The notes under the pieces are model-generated. The model saw nothing but the letters and a program-made list of their open reading frames with translations. It was not told the origin of the DNA and did not search any database. The position numbers and the translations under genes are program-made. Of a stretch of DNA of 64,000 nt, positions 16,895 through 24,888 are shown one piece after another (position 1 is the first letter of the stretch; every line of letters starts with the position of its first letter). The stretch spans positions 248,001-312,000 of the forward strand of contig JAFDZP010000005.1 in the NCBI GenBank assembly GCA_018266835.1. Direction: 5' to 3'. The DNA is from Bacteroidota bacterium. Lineage in GTDB: Bacteria > Bacteroidota > Ignavibacteria > Tepidaquicellales > Tepidaquicellaceae.

Positions 16895-17470
16895 ATGAGT
16901 ATTGCTTTATTTAATATTGACTTCTTTAAAAACCTGAAATTGTTTTTAAAACCCCGAAATTTAATTGCAAAAGATAGGGCAGAAACAATTTCTGAGGTAA
17001 TGGGAATAATAAAAAATCAAAATTTTAAAGGAGTGATTTTTGATGTAGATCAAACAATAGTACCTTACGGTGAAACAATAGTAGATTTAGATATAAAAAA
17101 TGAAATTCTTGAAATTACAAAAACAACAAAGTGTTGTATGCTTTCCAATTTTCCGAAGACTAAAGAAAAATTTGAAAGATTGAGTGAAATACAAAGGCAA
17201 CTTGGAATTCCGCTTACATATTCAGATGAGAAAAAGCCATCGCCAAAAGCATTTATGGCAGCTCTAAATATATTAGAAACAAAAGCATCTGATACAGCAA
17301 TGGTAGGAGATCGAATTTTTACTGATATTATGGGAGCTAATAATGTTGAAATCTATACTATTTATCAAAGACCATTAAATCCAAAAACTGATCCATTTTT
17401 TTGGGTTACCATTCCAAGGATAATTGAAAACTTTATCGTTAATGTTTTTAAAATATTTTTAAAAAAATGA
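16895..17470 (+). CDS. YqeG family HAD-type phosphatase
   Basis: 191 residues. HAD motifs in order: FDVDQT with D50 and D52 (motif I), MLSNFPK (motif II), the lysine in EKKPSPKAF (motif III) and MVGDRIFTDIMGANN (motif IV). YqeG proteins are small IIIA HAD phosphatases of unknown physiological substrate. The gene is AT-rich compared with its neighbours and ends with ATGA overlap into the next gene, so both are cotranslated. GTG/ATG choice: ATG at 16895 gives the usual family N-terminus. Confidence 0.85.
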   Translation: MSIALFNIDFFKNLKLFLKPRNLIAKDRAETISEVMGIIKNQNFKGVIFDVDQTIVPYGETIVDLDIKNEILEITKTTKCCMLSNFPKTKEKFERLSEIQRQLGIPLTYSDEKKPSPKAFMAALNILETKASDTAMVGDRIFTDIMGANNVEIYTIYQRPLNPKTDPFFWVTIPRIIENFIVNVFKIFLKK

Positions 17471-18951
17471 CTGAAGCTGCACCTGAAATTGAACAAAATA
17501 ACAATAGCTGGACCCCATTTTCATTGTTCTGCTTTTTCAGTACTATTGGAAGTGCGTTAATAGCAACAATATCATCATTTACTGGTATTGATAGATCTTA
17601 TCAAGTAATGATTTATTATGCCTCCATAATATGTGTCCTTTTTTTACAGTATACAAACATTAATAAATCAAAAAAGATAAAATCGCCTTGGTATAATTTC
17701 TATAAATACTGTCCAACTACAAGTGCTCTTTTTAGAACTTTATTTACTTTATGTCTTTCTACAGTATTTTTTACAACTGTATATCCACCATATCCAACAA
17801 TACTATATTTTATATACTTCGTTTTCATAGTTACTACTTATGATAGAATTTCTTATCATAAATATTCTTGGAGAAGAGTTCGTATACTAGTTGACCTTGC
17901 ACTTGCAATTGTAATTTTTACTTATTATGGCGGAATTAAAAATCCTAACTGGCTATTGTTCCTAATTCCAATCTCTACGGTCGCTAGGCGATATCTTTCG
18001 TTTAAGACTATCATAATTACAAGTATAAGCATTTTATCAATAATTTTAATTTCAACTTTACCGGTTTTCGAAGCAATTTCAAATTTTTATCATCTTATTC
18101 GAATAGAAAATATTCAAGTAGTTAATATTGATGAATTAAAAAATGCGAGTAATTTTAATAAATACCTTGAGGCACGTGACGGATTTGCTAACTGGCAAGC
18201 ATTTAAGCAGTTAATAATTGTATCCATTTTTTTTATTGTTGTTGCTGTTATTTTTCAAGCAGAAACAAAAATTAGAATTAAGAGAATATTTGATTTTACA
18301 GCGGAGCTATTCGATGATTTAATAGACAGTAAAAAAACAATTAATTATGACATCATACGAAAATTATGTCGGGAAATTAATAGCGAAGCACTGTTTGTTT
18401 TCGAAAAAAACGACGAGAACTATCTCTTAAGCATGGGGTTTCAAACCCATGCTCTTGAGGGAAACAAACAAAAAATTCTATGTGACAAACAACTATTAAC
18501 AAAAGATGATTACACACATATTGAAGATTGGTTTAAGGAAGTGCAAGATCTTTTCAAATCAAAAAGAGAAGGTTATGATAATTTAAGTTTATTTACAAAA
18601 TGGTATCGTGAAGATAATAAATACTTCTTAAAGCACTTTGAAGAAGAAGTTAATGAAATCAGACTTGAGGATGACGAAGACTTAATCACAAAATTTGTGG
18701 ATTATTTTTTTAATAATGGAATTGTGGCTTCTACACGAAAAAGGGCAAATCTTTTGCAAAAAAAAGATATTGTTGTTCTAGTTCCAATAAGAATAAACGA
18801 TTCTTATATAGTTTTTATTAACAATCTTCCTTCTAAATTTAAAATAGTACAAAGAGTCTTTTGGGAAGATGGAATTCAAAAAGTAAGAATGATAAAGTAT
18901 TTAATGAGTTCTGTTCAGGAAATTAAGCCGACAAACCCATTTAACAAATAA
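17467..18951 (+). CDS. Multi-pass membrane protein with cytoplasmic sensor-like domain, unknown
   Basis: 494 residues. About seven hydrophobic segments lie between residues 17 and 260. From residue 275 on the protein is soluble: an initial helix (RIKRIFDFTAELFDDLID), then an alpha/beta region to the end (LCREINSEALFVFEKND ... DIVVLVPIRINDSYIVFINNLPS) whose order of strands resembles a GAF-type domain. No histidine kinase, GGDEF or other output domain follows. It overlaps the yqeG-like gene by four bases. AT-rich, weakly biased codon use, possibly acquired. The GAF comparison is by eye only. Confidence 0.5.
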   Translation: MTEAAPEIEQNNNSWTPFSLFCFFSTIGSALIATISSFTGIDRSYQVMIYYASIICVLFLQYTNINKSKKIKSPWYNFYKYCPTTSALFRTLFTLCLSTVFFTTVYPPYPTILYFIYFVFIVTTYDRISYHKYSWRRVRILVDLALAIVIFTYYGGIKNPNWLLFLIPISTVARRYLSFKTIIITSISILSIILISTLPVFEAISNFYHLIRIENIQVVNIDELKNASNFNKYLEARDGFANWQAFKQLIIVSIFFIVVAVIFQAETKIRIKRIFDFTAELFDDLIDSKKTINYDIIRKLCREINSEALFVFEKNDENYLLSMGFQTHALEGNKQKILCDKQLLTKDDYTHIEDWFKEVQDLFKSKREGYDNLSLFTKWYREDNKYFLKHFEEEVNEIRLEDDEDLITKFVDYFFNNGIVASTRKRANLLQKKDIVVLVPIRINDSYIVFINNLPSKFKIVQRVFWEDGIQKVRMIKYLMSSVQEIKPTNPFNK

Positions 18952-19051
18952 TTTTCTATTCCACATTCAGTTTTCTTAGGAAATGATTGTTTCAGCCTAT
19001 ATTGGTCTTCCTGACCAATAACTATTATTTTTCAAGTTAAATTATTATTTA

Positions 19052-19082
19052 TGACTGGATTCCCGCCTTCGCGGGAATGACA
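19052..19082 (-). repeat. Family B palindromic repeat, single copy
   Basis: TGACTGGATTCCCGC then loop CTTC then GCGGGAATGACA. The same element recurs at 51571-51639 and 54484-55741. A second hairpin, CGGGG / CCCCG, follows at about 19101-19117. Confidence 0.8.
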
Positions 19083-19128
19083 GTGTAGTGATAAAACAAC
19101 TCGGGGTTTTCGCCCCGCATACAACTTC

Positions 19129-19605
19129 TTAAAACCCGGCCTCTGCCTGTTCATGATACGGAGATTCCTTACTGATAGCATCCTTCAACTCCTCTGAAGT
19201 AAGATGTACATCCAGCATATTAACAATCTGCTGATGGTTCGGGTCAATTAAAAACACTCTTCCCGGTGCCTTATTTGCATTTAGGAGATACAAAAGTCCG
19301 TAGTTCTGCACATCTGTCTTCGTAGCATCGATAGTGTTTTCATCAGTAATATCGTAGCTTAAAAAAACTATCGAAGGTCTATCCGAGTAATAATTTACAA
19401 CTTCTGTATTCCATCTGGTGTAGTTATCATTCATCATCTCGCACATATCTGAGCGCTGCAGAACAACATAGAGTGAATTGGTTGTCTTAGGCTCTTTGCC
19501 ATCAAATGTTTCTGCATTCTGCGCGTTTACATTTGCAGTTATAAAAGTAAAAAAGGAAATTACAGCAAGTAGATTTGCAATAATGGTTCGCTTTGAATTT
19601 TTCAT
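19129..19605 (-). CDS. Secreted thioredoxin-like paralogue 1 (CxxM)
   Basis: 158 residues from ATG at 19605; a longer frame exists to 19692 but the ATG gives a clean signal peptide ending NVNAQ. The mature part has the core SLYVVLQRSDMCEMMNDNY, then YYSDRPSIVFLSYDIT and PGRVFLIDPNHQQIV. It aligns along its length with the products at 21505, 22146 and 22794. The alternating strand-helix order and the position of the CxxC-like site after the first strand suggest a thioredoxin fold. Here only the first Cys (C55) remains and the second is Met, so it cannot form the disulfide. Periplasmic or secreted; function unknown. Confidence 0.65.
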   Translation of the reverse strand: MKNSKRTIIANLLAVISFFTFITANVNAQNAETFDGKEPKTTNSLYVVLQRSDMCEMMNDNYTRWNTEVVNYYSDRPSIVFLSYDITDENTIDATKTDVQNYGLLYLLNANKAPGRVFLIDPNHQQIVNMLDVHLTSEELKDAISKESPYHEQAEAGF

Positions 19606-19817
19606 TTTGAGTTTAATAAGTGGTGCGTTAGTATTAATACGTACATAGAATATGCCAATATAGCTGTTAAGAATGGCAGGTAAAGTGAACAATTAAAAAG
19701 CTGCTGAGACATAACTGTCAATTTCGGTGCTTTATGTTTTATAATGTCGTACATCATAGAAGAACTCTCAATCTTTCTCTCTTAAATCTCAAATCCAAAA
19801 GAGTTACATTGTGATAT

Positions 19818-20132
19818 ATGAAACCCCTGTACGCTAAAATATTTCTTCCGATAATCACACTCATAAATCTTGCGTTCATCCTGATTTTCTTCGGAGGGAT
19901 ATTTTTTACCGAGTATCTGCCGCGGACAATCTTCTTTTCGGACTTCCTTAAATACTATCTCTACGGCTCACCTGTTGTTGCGGCGATTTTTATTTTCTTC
20001 TATTATAAATTTCGTGACGTTCATCTGTTCAGATATCAGTCATTCGTTTTCCATCTGAACTTTCTTCTCATTTCCCTCTCAGTAATGCTGCTTATACTTG
20101 TTGTTGTTATGAAAGCTTTTGTGATGGAGTAA
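19818..20132 (+). CDS. Small membrane protein, unknown
   Basis: 104 residues, three hydrophobic segments (about 8-30, 48-63 and 75-98), with FYYKFRDVHLFRYQS as a basic loop. Not recognised. It is divergent from thioredoxin-like paralogue 1 and followed 8 bp later by family A repeat R5. Similar in size and helix count to the product at 16255, but I see no convincing sequence similarity. Confidence 0.5.
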   Translation: MKPLYAKIFLPIITLINLAFILIFFGGIFFTEYLPRTIFFSDFLKYYLYGSPVVAAIFIFFYYKFRDVHLFRYQSFVFHLNFLLISLSVMLLILVVVMKAFVME

Positions 20133-20140
20133 AGATTTGA

Positions 20141-20192
20141 ACCACCCCCTTAATCCACCTCTTAATCCCCCCTCCTTGTAAACGAGGGGAGG
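20141..20192 (+). repeat. Family A palindromic repeat, copy R5 (forward)
   Basis: Tail ACCACCCCCTTAATCC, a partial internal duplication of CTTAATCC, then hairpin CCCCCTCCTTG / GAGGGGAGG with imperfect pairing. Confidence 0.75.
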
Positions 20193-20358
20193 AAAATACC
20201 TCTGACACAACTACTATAAATCGTCATGCCTGTCTAAGTAGAATCAAAAAAAACGTTACTTTCAGCGAAATTTTACCATGCCATAGGAACACTATGTGCA
20301 AATAGTATATGCATTCGGCACTCCCCGGCTCTGCCCCTAAAACTAAACGTACAAAACC

Positions 20359-20496
20359 ATGAACACAGAACTTCATTACTCGAACCCGAGGAATTACAGA
20401 ATGCCTGACAGATTATTTAATTCTGGCAGAGTTATGTTTGTTGTATGCGCAATTCTTACTCTTATGATAGTAATTTTTGCAAGCTCAAGAGGTTAA
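20359..20496 (+). CDS. Small single-pass membrane protein, unknown
   Basis: 45 residues (MNTELHYSNPRNYRMPDR, then a transmembrane stretch VMFVVCAILTLMIVIF, ending ASSRG). Charged, polar N-terminus followed by one hydrophobic helix near the C-terminus. A well-formed terminator begins 21 bp after the stop, which supports real expression. No family recognised. Confidence 0.5.
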   Translation: MNTELHYSNPRNYRMPDRLFNSGRVMFVVCAILTLMIVIFASSRG

Positions 20497-20516
20497 TTAA
20501 CCAATGCCTTTTTAAA

Positions 20517-20553
20517 GAACTGAGCTCTGCTAATACGGGGCTCAGTTCATTTT
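20517..20553 (+). terminator. Terminator-like hairpin after the 45-residue gene
   Basis: Arms GAACTGAGC (20517-20525) and GCTCAGTTC (20540-20548) followed by ATTTTG. Confidence 0.7.
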
Positions 20554-20581
20554 GAACAAAAAGCAATTAAATAAAAATAAA

Positions 20582-20950
20582 ATGGAAACAAATAATCACA
20601 ACTCAAATCAGCCCGGCAGCGACTCCGCTAAGGAAAAACAAAGAGAGTATAACGACAGCTTAGAGAACCAAAGCGATACTGCTATTAACGATTCTGCAAG
20701 CCGTTTGCCATCTTCAAAGGATGTTAACACAGATAACGGTTACAAGCAAAAAGAAACTGAAGAGATGGGCGGAGAAGTAGATAGAAAAAAACGCGAGGAG
20801 AATTTAGAAAAAGGAAGAGATGAAGGCGGCGCAAAGGACTCTCACGGAGTTAGCATTAACGAAGCTGAAAACTTCGGCGATGAAAACACAATAACTGAAA
20901 ACACCAAAGAACGCGCTACACTTGACCATACTTCAAGAAGCGTTATATAA
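20582..20950 (+). CDS. Hydrophilic disordered protein, unknown
   Basis: 122 residues from ATG at 20582 (a TTG 30 bases upstream lies in the terminator hairpin region and is unlikely). The protein is almost wholly polar: Asn, Asp, Glu, Lys, Ser and Gly, no hydrophobic core, no Cys and a single aromatic segment. Such proteins in Bacteroidota are often stress-related or seed-like, but no motif here proves it. Followed at once by a strong terminator. The upstream gene and this one are separated by a terminator, so each is probably monocistronic. Confidence 0.55.
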   Translation: METNNHNSNQPGSDSAKEKQREYNDSLENQSDTAINDSASRLPSSKDVNTDNGYKQKETEEMGGEVDRKKREENLEKGRDEGGAKDSHGVSINEAENFGDENTITENTKERATLDHTSRSVI

Positions 20951-20958
20951 TTAATTTT

Positions 20959-21036
20959 AATTGCTTTCCGGCATACTGCTCCCATACTGTATTTGTTACC
21001 TGAGGGATATTCCGCCGGGAAGCAATTTTTTTTTTT
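20959..21036 (+). terminator. Rho-independent terminator with long loop
   Basis: Arms AATTGCTTTCCGGC (20959-20972) and GCCGGGAAGCAATT (21014-21027), then eleven T. The 41-base loop is unusually long. Confidence 0.8.
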
Positions 21037-21110
21037 GCCCAACAAATCCTTATCAAATCCGAAATCAATTCCTCGTTCCCTAGTTTATTTAATATAAAAA
21101 TTTAATACAT

Positions 21111-21148
21111 AAAAAAATGACCTGTGAAATAAAATTCCACCGGTCATT
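21111..21148 (-). terminator. Terminator of the 69-residue minus-strand gene
   Basis: Arms AATGACC and GGTCATT flanking about 20 bases; on the minus strand the hairpin is followed by seven T. Confidence 0.75.
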
Positions 21149-21174
21149 CTAATTTTACCAAAGTATTCTAAGGT

Positions 21175-21384
21175 TTACATCATTGTCTCATTTGTTTTTC
21201 TCTGTACCCATTCTTTATCCTCATCTGTTCCTGCAGGTCCTTCATCATTAACAATGGAATCATTCATATAATCAGAAGCATTTGGTTCATCTGTTTTATC
21301 TCTCAAAATATAATCAGGCGGCTGAGTCATTATTCCCGCTTCGGTGAATCCTGATTTAGTGGCGGTTTGTTTTGTAGTTTCCAT
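21175..21384 (-). CDS. Small acidic protein, unknown
   Basis: 69 residues, polar and acidic, no hydrophobic segment (METTKQTATKSGFTEAG then EGPAGTDEDKEWVQRK). Not recognised. It has its own terminator 27 bp after the stop and lies between two other small-protein genes. Composition is like the disordered protein at 20582, so the two may share a role, which is speculation. Confidence 0.5.
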   Translation of the reverse strand: METTKQTATKSGFTEAGIMTQPPDYILRDKTDEPNASDYMNDSIVNDEGPAGTDEDKEWVQRKTNETMM

Positions 21385-21433
21385 TGATATTTTAAATTAA
21401 ATTTAAAAGATATTTTTGAATTACCCCCTTTAA

Positions 21434-21471
21434 AACAAAAAACCCATGAACTACTATCTTAGCCCACGGGT
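21434..21471 (-). terminator. Terminator of thioredoxin-like paralogue 2
   Basis: Arms ACCCATGAAC (21442-21451) and GCCCACGGGT (21462-21471), pairing with G-U, followed on the minus strand by a T-rich run. Confidence 0.75.
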
Positions 21472-21504
21472 ATTTTGCTCTCTTGTGTAAAACTGGAAAT
21501 CTTC

Positions 21505-21933
21505 TTACTGATTTGAGCGCGCAATCATTTGCGAACCCTCAGCTATAGATTTCAATATATCCTTTGTACCGGCGTCCAGATTATATCTTGATATTACCTG
21601 CTTGCTTGCAGGGTCCATTATGATAATTCCTTCCTCTCCGTTATTTGCATATGCAGCATTGTAAACAGCGTACCAGTCAAAATCCCCTTTTAAGTTTGCA
21701 GTCATTGCATCGTTTGTAACATCATAAGAAATAAAAACAACCTTGGTATTTTTCGTATATCTGCTCATTATATCCTGTTGAATCCTGTCATAGTTTGCAT
21801 TGTAAGCCGGACTATCATCTGTGTGCTGAACGATTACATATAAAGTCGGATTCGGTGTCTGCGCAGCTGCCGATGTCTGGAAAACTACTAAGCTCAAAAT
21901 TACTGTCAGGATTACATACTCTATTGTTTTCAT
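21505..21933 (-). CDS. Secreted thioredoxin-like paralogue 2 (no cysteines at active site)
   Basis: 142 residues with a signal peptide ending SAAAQ. Aligns with the other three paralogues: TLYVIVQHTDDSPAYNANYDR against the CxxC region, then KVVFISYDVT and IIIMDPASKQVI. Ser41 and Tyr44 replace the two cysteines, so redox activity of the thioredoxin kind is impossible. A terminator follows. Likely retained for a binding or structural role, or on its way to loss; the open frame is fully intact. Confidence 0.6.
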   Translation of the reverse strand: MKTIEYVILTVILSLVVFQTSAAAQTPNPTLYVIVQHTDDSPAYNANYDRIQQDIMSRYTKNTKVVFISYDVTNDAMTANLKGDFDWYAVYNAAYANNGEEGIIIMDPASKQVISRYNLDAGTKDILKSIAEGSQMIARSNQ

Positions 21934-22084
21934 TTGCGGTTTTAATGTTTTGCTGTTGCTTTATTTAATTCCAATATTTGTGCCAAAGTATTTATGCAAA
22001 ATACGTTTAATTTTGCAGAACGGATTTATTTTTTCGTCAATCATGTCGCAGTGTCAATATCATGTCAGTCACATTAGTAATAAC

Positions 22085-22121
22085 AAAGACCCGTAAGCCA
22101 CTCTCAAATGATTTACGGGTC
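22085..22121 (-). terminator. Terminator of thioredoxin-like paralogue 3
   Basis: Arms GACCCGTAA (22088-22096) and TTACGGGTC (22113-22121); on the minus strand followed by TTTGTTATT. Confidence 0.75.
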
Positions 22122-22145
22122 TTCTTCTGTTTAAGGAGAAATCAA

Positions 22146-22577
22146 TTATTTCGAAGGGGAGGGATTTCCTCCGTTAATCGATTTCAGTATATCCTGTGTA
22201 GATGAGCTTATTGTTGTTGTACCTACAACTTGTTTTGTGACCGGGTCAACCAGTATTACGCTTCCAGGTGTATTATAAGAAGAAATCGAATTATAGATTC
22301 CGTACTTATCAAGGTCGGCGCGTGTTGTTGCCATTGTCTTGTCATCTGTTAAGTCATAGTTCAGAAATATTACGCTTGGATCATTTGAATAATAATTTCT
22401 TACTTCTGTATTCCATCGTGTCTGATTATCGGTACATATTAAACAGTTGGCAGAGCTTTGTGTGATTACATAAAGGCGTGGACTGATATTTCCATCAGTT
22501 TGTGCCTTTGCGTTAACATTAAAAACGATCAGTGCGATTAAGCTAAGGAACAGGCTTAAGATTTGTTTCTTCTTCAT
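22146..22577 (-). CDS. Secreted thioredoxin-like paralogue 3 (CLIC)
   Basis: 143 residues, signal peptide ending NAKAQ. The strand-turn LYVITQSSANCLICTDNQ carries a complete CxxC (C45, C48), followed by RWNTEVRNYYSNDPSVIFLNYDLT and GSVILVDPVTKQVV. The cis-Pro typical of thioredoxins may be the Pro of the TPGSVILVD stretch. If the fold assignment is right it can act as a periplasmic thiol oxidoreductase. Own terminator downstream, so transcribed alone. Confidence 0.65.
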   Translation of the reverse strand: MKKKQILSLFLSLIALIVFNVNAKAQTDGNISPRLYVITQSSANCLICTDNQTRWNTEVRNYYSNDPSVIFLNYDLTDDKTMATTRADLDKYGIYNSISSYNTPGSVILVDPVTKQVVGTTTISSSTQDILKSINGGNPSPSK

Positions 22578-22730
22578 GTTTTACCCCATGTGATTTTATG
22601 TTATAAATTATCCTTCTTACTCATATGTTTTACAACCTGCGTGCCGAAATTATTCCATAAAAATACTCAGATTTTGAGTGTATCATTTATAAAATTTGTC
22701 ATCGATGTCCTGTAGTAACTTTAATGTCAA

Positions 22731-22771
22731 AAAAATAAATGCCGCCTCAATTTCACTCAAAGACGGCATTT
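22731..22771 (-). terminator. Terminator of thioredoxin-like paralogue 4
   Basis: Arms AAATGCCG (22737-22744) and CGGCATTT (22764-22771); on the minus strand followed by TATTTTTTT. Confidence 0.8.
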
Positions 22772-22793
22772 ATCACCTCGTAAAAAATATAAT

Positions 22794-23264
22794 TTATTTT
22801 GTTGCTTTATGTTTCATAGGAGCTGCTTCATTTATATAATTCTGTATATCAGTAGTTGCAAGGTCAACATCAAGCATTTTTACAATTTGTTTTGTGTTCG
22901 GATCAATAAGTAAAACTCTTCCTGGGCGTTTGTTAGCATTTACCAAGTCTGTCAGTCCGTATTTATCAATATCTGCTTTTGTGTTTTCAATTGTCTTATC
23001 GTTTGTGATATCGTAGTTCATAAAAATAATTGATGGTCTTCCTGAGTAGTATCCTATTACTTCTTTATTCCATCTGTCATAGTTATCCTCGCACATTGTG
23101 CACATATCTGAGCGCTGAACAACTACGTAAAGGCTCGGACCGTCCTGCATATAAGTATCGGTCACAGCGCTTGCATCCTGAGCTTTTAATGGCGAGCTGT
23201 TTATAAAAATAAAAGTTACCGCCGTGAGGAGAGCAGCGAAAATAATTTGTTTAAAGTTTTTCAT
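22794..23264 (-). CDS. Secreted thioredoxin-like paralogue 4 (CTMC)
   Basis: 156 residues, signal peptide ending PLKAQ. Best-preserved member: VVVQRSDMCTMCEDNYDRW with C55 and C58, then GRPSIIFMNYDIT, TKADIDKYGL and PGRVLLIDPNTKQIVKMLDV. Most similar to paralogue 1 at 19129, which has the same QRSDMC but lost the second Cys. The conserved sequence around the site (RW, YY..RPS, YDIT) differs from standard thioredoxins, so this is a distinct family. No known partner in the window. Confidence 0.68.
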   Translation of the reverse strand: MKNFKQIIFAALLTAVTFIFINSSPLKAQDASAVTDTYMQDGPSLYVVVQRSDMCTMCEDNYDRWNKEVIGYYSGRPSIIFMNYDITNDKTIENTKADIDKYGLTDLVNANKRPGRVLLIDPNTKQIVKMLDVDLATTDIQNYINEAAPMKHKATK

Positions 23265-23541
23265 ATTAGTTTTTTGTTTGATTTATTTCTTAATCTCTAA
23301 CCACCTGTTAAACAATCGTTATGCCAAAACAGACTGTGAAAAAATTATTAAAATTCAATTAATTTATAACTTAAACCGACACCAATGTCAAAGATGACAC
23401 ATAAATGCATACTCAGCAATTTAAATAAAAAATATCAATTTTCTTACAAATCATTTATTATCAATATGTTATATTTCTAATAAACTGCGAAAAAAATCTT
23501 TGCTTGTAAATAGTATTTAATTCATATTTGAGTAAATAAAT

Positions 23542-24765
23542 ATGAACATGAAAAAAATCACGCTAACCCTCGTTTTATTTTTACTCTCAAATATCTCTTT
23601 TTCACAAAGTGCGTGGCAGGTTGTGACTCTTCCCTCTAATATCACAAAGACAACTCGATTAAATTTTACTGATGCAAATACAGGATTTCTTTTAGCTAAT
23701 GCTATTTATAAAACTAATGATGCAGGAAATAGCTGGGTTCAGAAAACAACAACTTTAGATGTGAATGCATTTTTCAGTCTTTCATTTTTAAGTTCGAATA
23801 CAGGTTATTTTTGTCAAAGCAGTGGTGAGATATTTAAAACTACAAATGGTGGTAATAACTGGTTGCAGCTACCAAATAATATAAACGGGTTAGTAATGAA
23901 ATTTATTAATGTAAATACAGGCTGGATTGCAGGAAGCAGATTTGTTTCAAAGACTACTGATGGCGGATTAAATTTTATTACCGTAAATCTTGTCGATACT
24001 GTATATGCAATGTTCTGCATGGATTTTTTAAATGACAACACCGGTTGGGTTGCAGGAATGAAAAGTATATGTAAGACAACTAACGGCGGACTTAACTGGC
24101 TGCCTCAAAGCAACTTTGCGCCTTCAATTTCTACTATGGCTTACGGCATGGATTTTATCAATGAATCTACAGGCTTCCTTACCGGTACCGGAGGAATGAT
24201 TTGCAAAACAACTGATAGCGGAATTACTTGGGAAAAAACAAATCCGGGCACTTCTCTTATGAGAGATATTAAGTTTATTAACAATCAAACCGGATGGGCG
24301 TGCGGCGGCGCAGGAAATTTATTTAAAACAACTAACACAGGAATAAACTGGACTGCTATTACAATAGACCCGTCATACGGTCTGATGGATATAGAATTTA
24401 CCAATGAAAATACCGGATGGATTACAACAAGCACTAATAATCTTCTCAAAACGACTAACGGCGGAGTTGTTTTTATTTCTCAGACATCCTCCGAAATACC
24501 GGATAAATTTGAACTGTATCAGAATTATCCAAATCCGTTTAATCCATCTACAACAATTAAATATAAAATAAAAAATTCAGAGCACGTTACTATTAAAGTG
24601 TTCGATTCAAAAGGGAATGAAGTTGAAACTCTGGCTAATGAAAATCAAACCGCTGGAAGTTACTCGGTAATGTTCAATGCTTCAAAACTTTCAAGCGGTG
24701 TCTATTATTACAAATTAATTTCAAATAATTTTTCTGAAACAAAGAAATTGATTTTGGTAAAGTGA
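23542..24765 (+). CDS. Secreted YCF48-type propeller protein with T9SS sorting domain
   Basis: 407 residues. Signal peptide MNMKKITLTLVLFLLSNISFSQ. Residues 25-320 contain about seven repeats of the YCF48/BNR type, each with NTGF or NTGW, then KTT(N/D)GG and W, forming a beta-propeller. The last 85 residues start at PDKFELYQNYPNPFNP and end TKKLILVK, the T9SS type A sorting domain, which directs the protein across the outer membrane and is then removed or used for anchoring. First of five similar cargo genes in a row. Its sorting domain is the most divergent of the five. Repeat R6 starts 3 bp after the stop. Confidence 0.85.
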   Translation: MNMKKITLTLVLFLLSNISFSQSAWQVVTLPSNITKTTRLNFTDANTGFLLANAIYKTNDAGNSWVQKTTTLDVNAFFSLSFLSSNTGYFCQSSGEIFKTTNGGNNWLQLPNNINGLVMKFINVNTGWIAGSRFVSKTTDGGLNFITVNLVDTVYAMFCMDFLNDNTGWVAGMKSICKTTNGGLNWLPQSNFAPSISTMAYGMDFINESTGFLTGTGGMICKTTDSGITWEKTNPGTSLMRDIKFINNQTGWACGGAGNLFKTTNTGINWTAITIDPSYGLMDIEFTNENTGWITTSTNNLLKTTNGGVVFISQTSSEIPDKFELYQNYPNPFNPSTTIKYKIKNSEHVTIKVFDSKGNEVETLANENQTAGSYSVMFNASKLSSGVYYYKLISNNFSETKKLILVK

Positions 24766-24768
24766 GTG

Positions 24769-24806
24769 TTTCCCCTCCCCTGCGAAGGGGAGGGATAGGG
24801 TGGGGT
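24769..24806 (-). repeat. Family A palindromic repeat, copy R6 (reverse)
   Basis: Hairpin CCCCTCCCCT / AGGGGAGGG with tail ATAGGGTGGGGT. Left half of an inward-facing pair between two cargo genes. Confidence 0.8.
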
Positions 24807-24837
24807 CTATAACGGATAGTTAAAGTTTGAATTGATA

Positions 24838-24872
24838 ACCACCCCCTGCCCCCTCCTTAGTAAGGAGGGGGA
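24838..24872 (+). repeat. Family A palindromic repeat, copy R7 (forward)
   Basis: Tail ACCACCCCCTGC then hairpin CCCCTCCTTA / TAAGGAGGGG. Right half of the pair; 31 bp separate it from R6. It ends 16 bp before the next start codon. Confidence 0.85.
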
Positions 24873-24888
24873 AACCAAGCAAAAACTT

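Noticed and set aside
24832-24888. N-terminal extension of the cargo protein at 24889
   Set aside because: It is encoded by repeat R7 and would hide the signal peptide.
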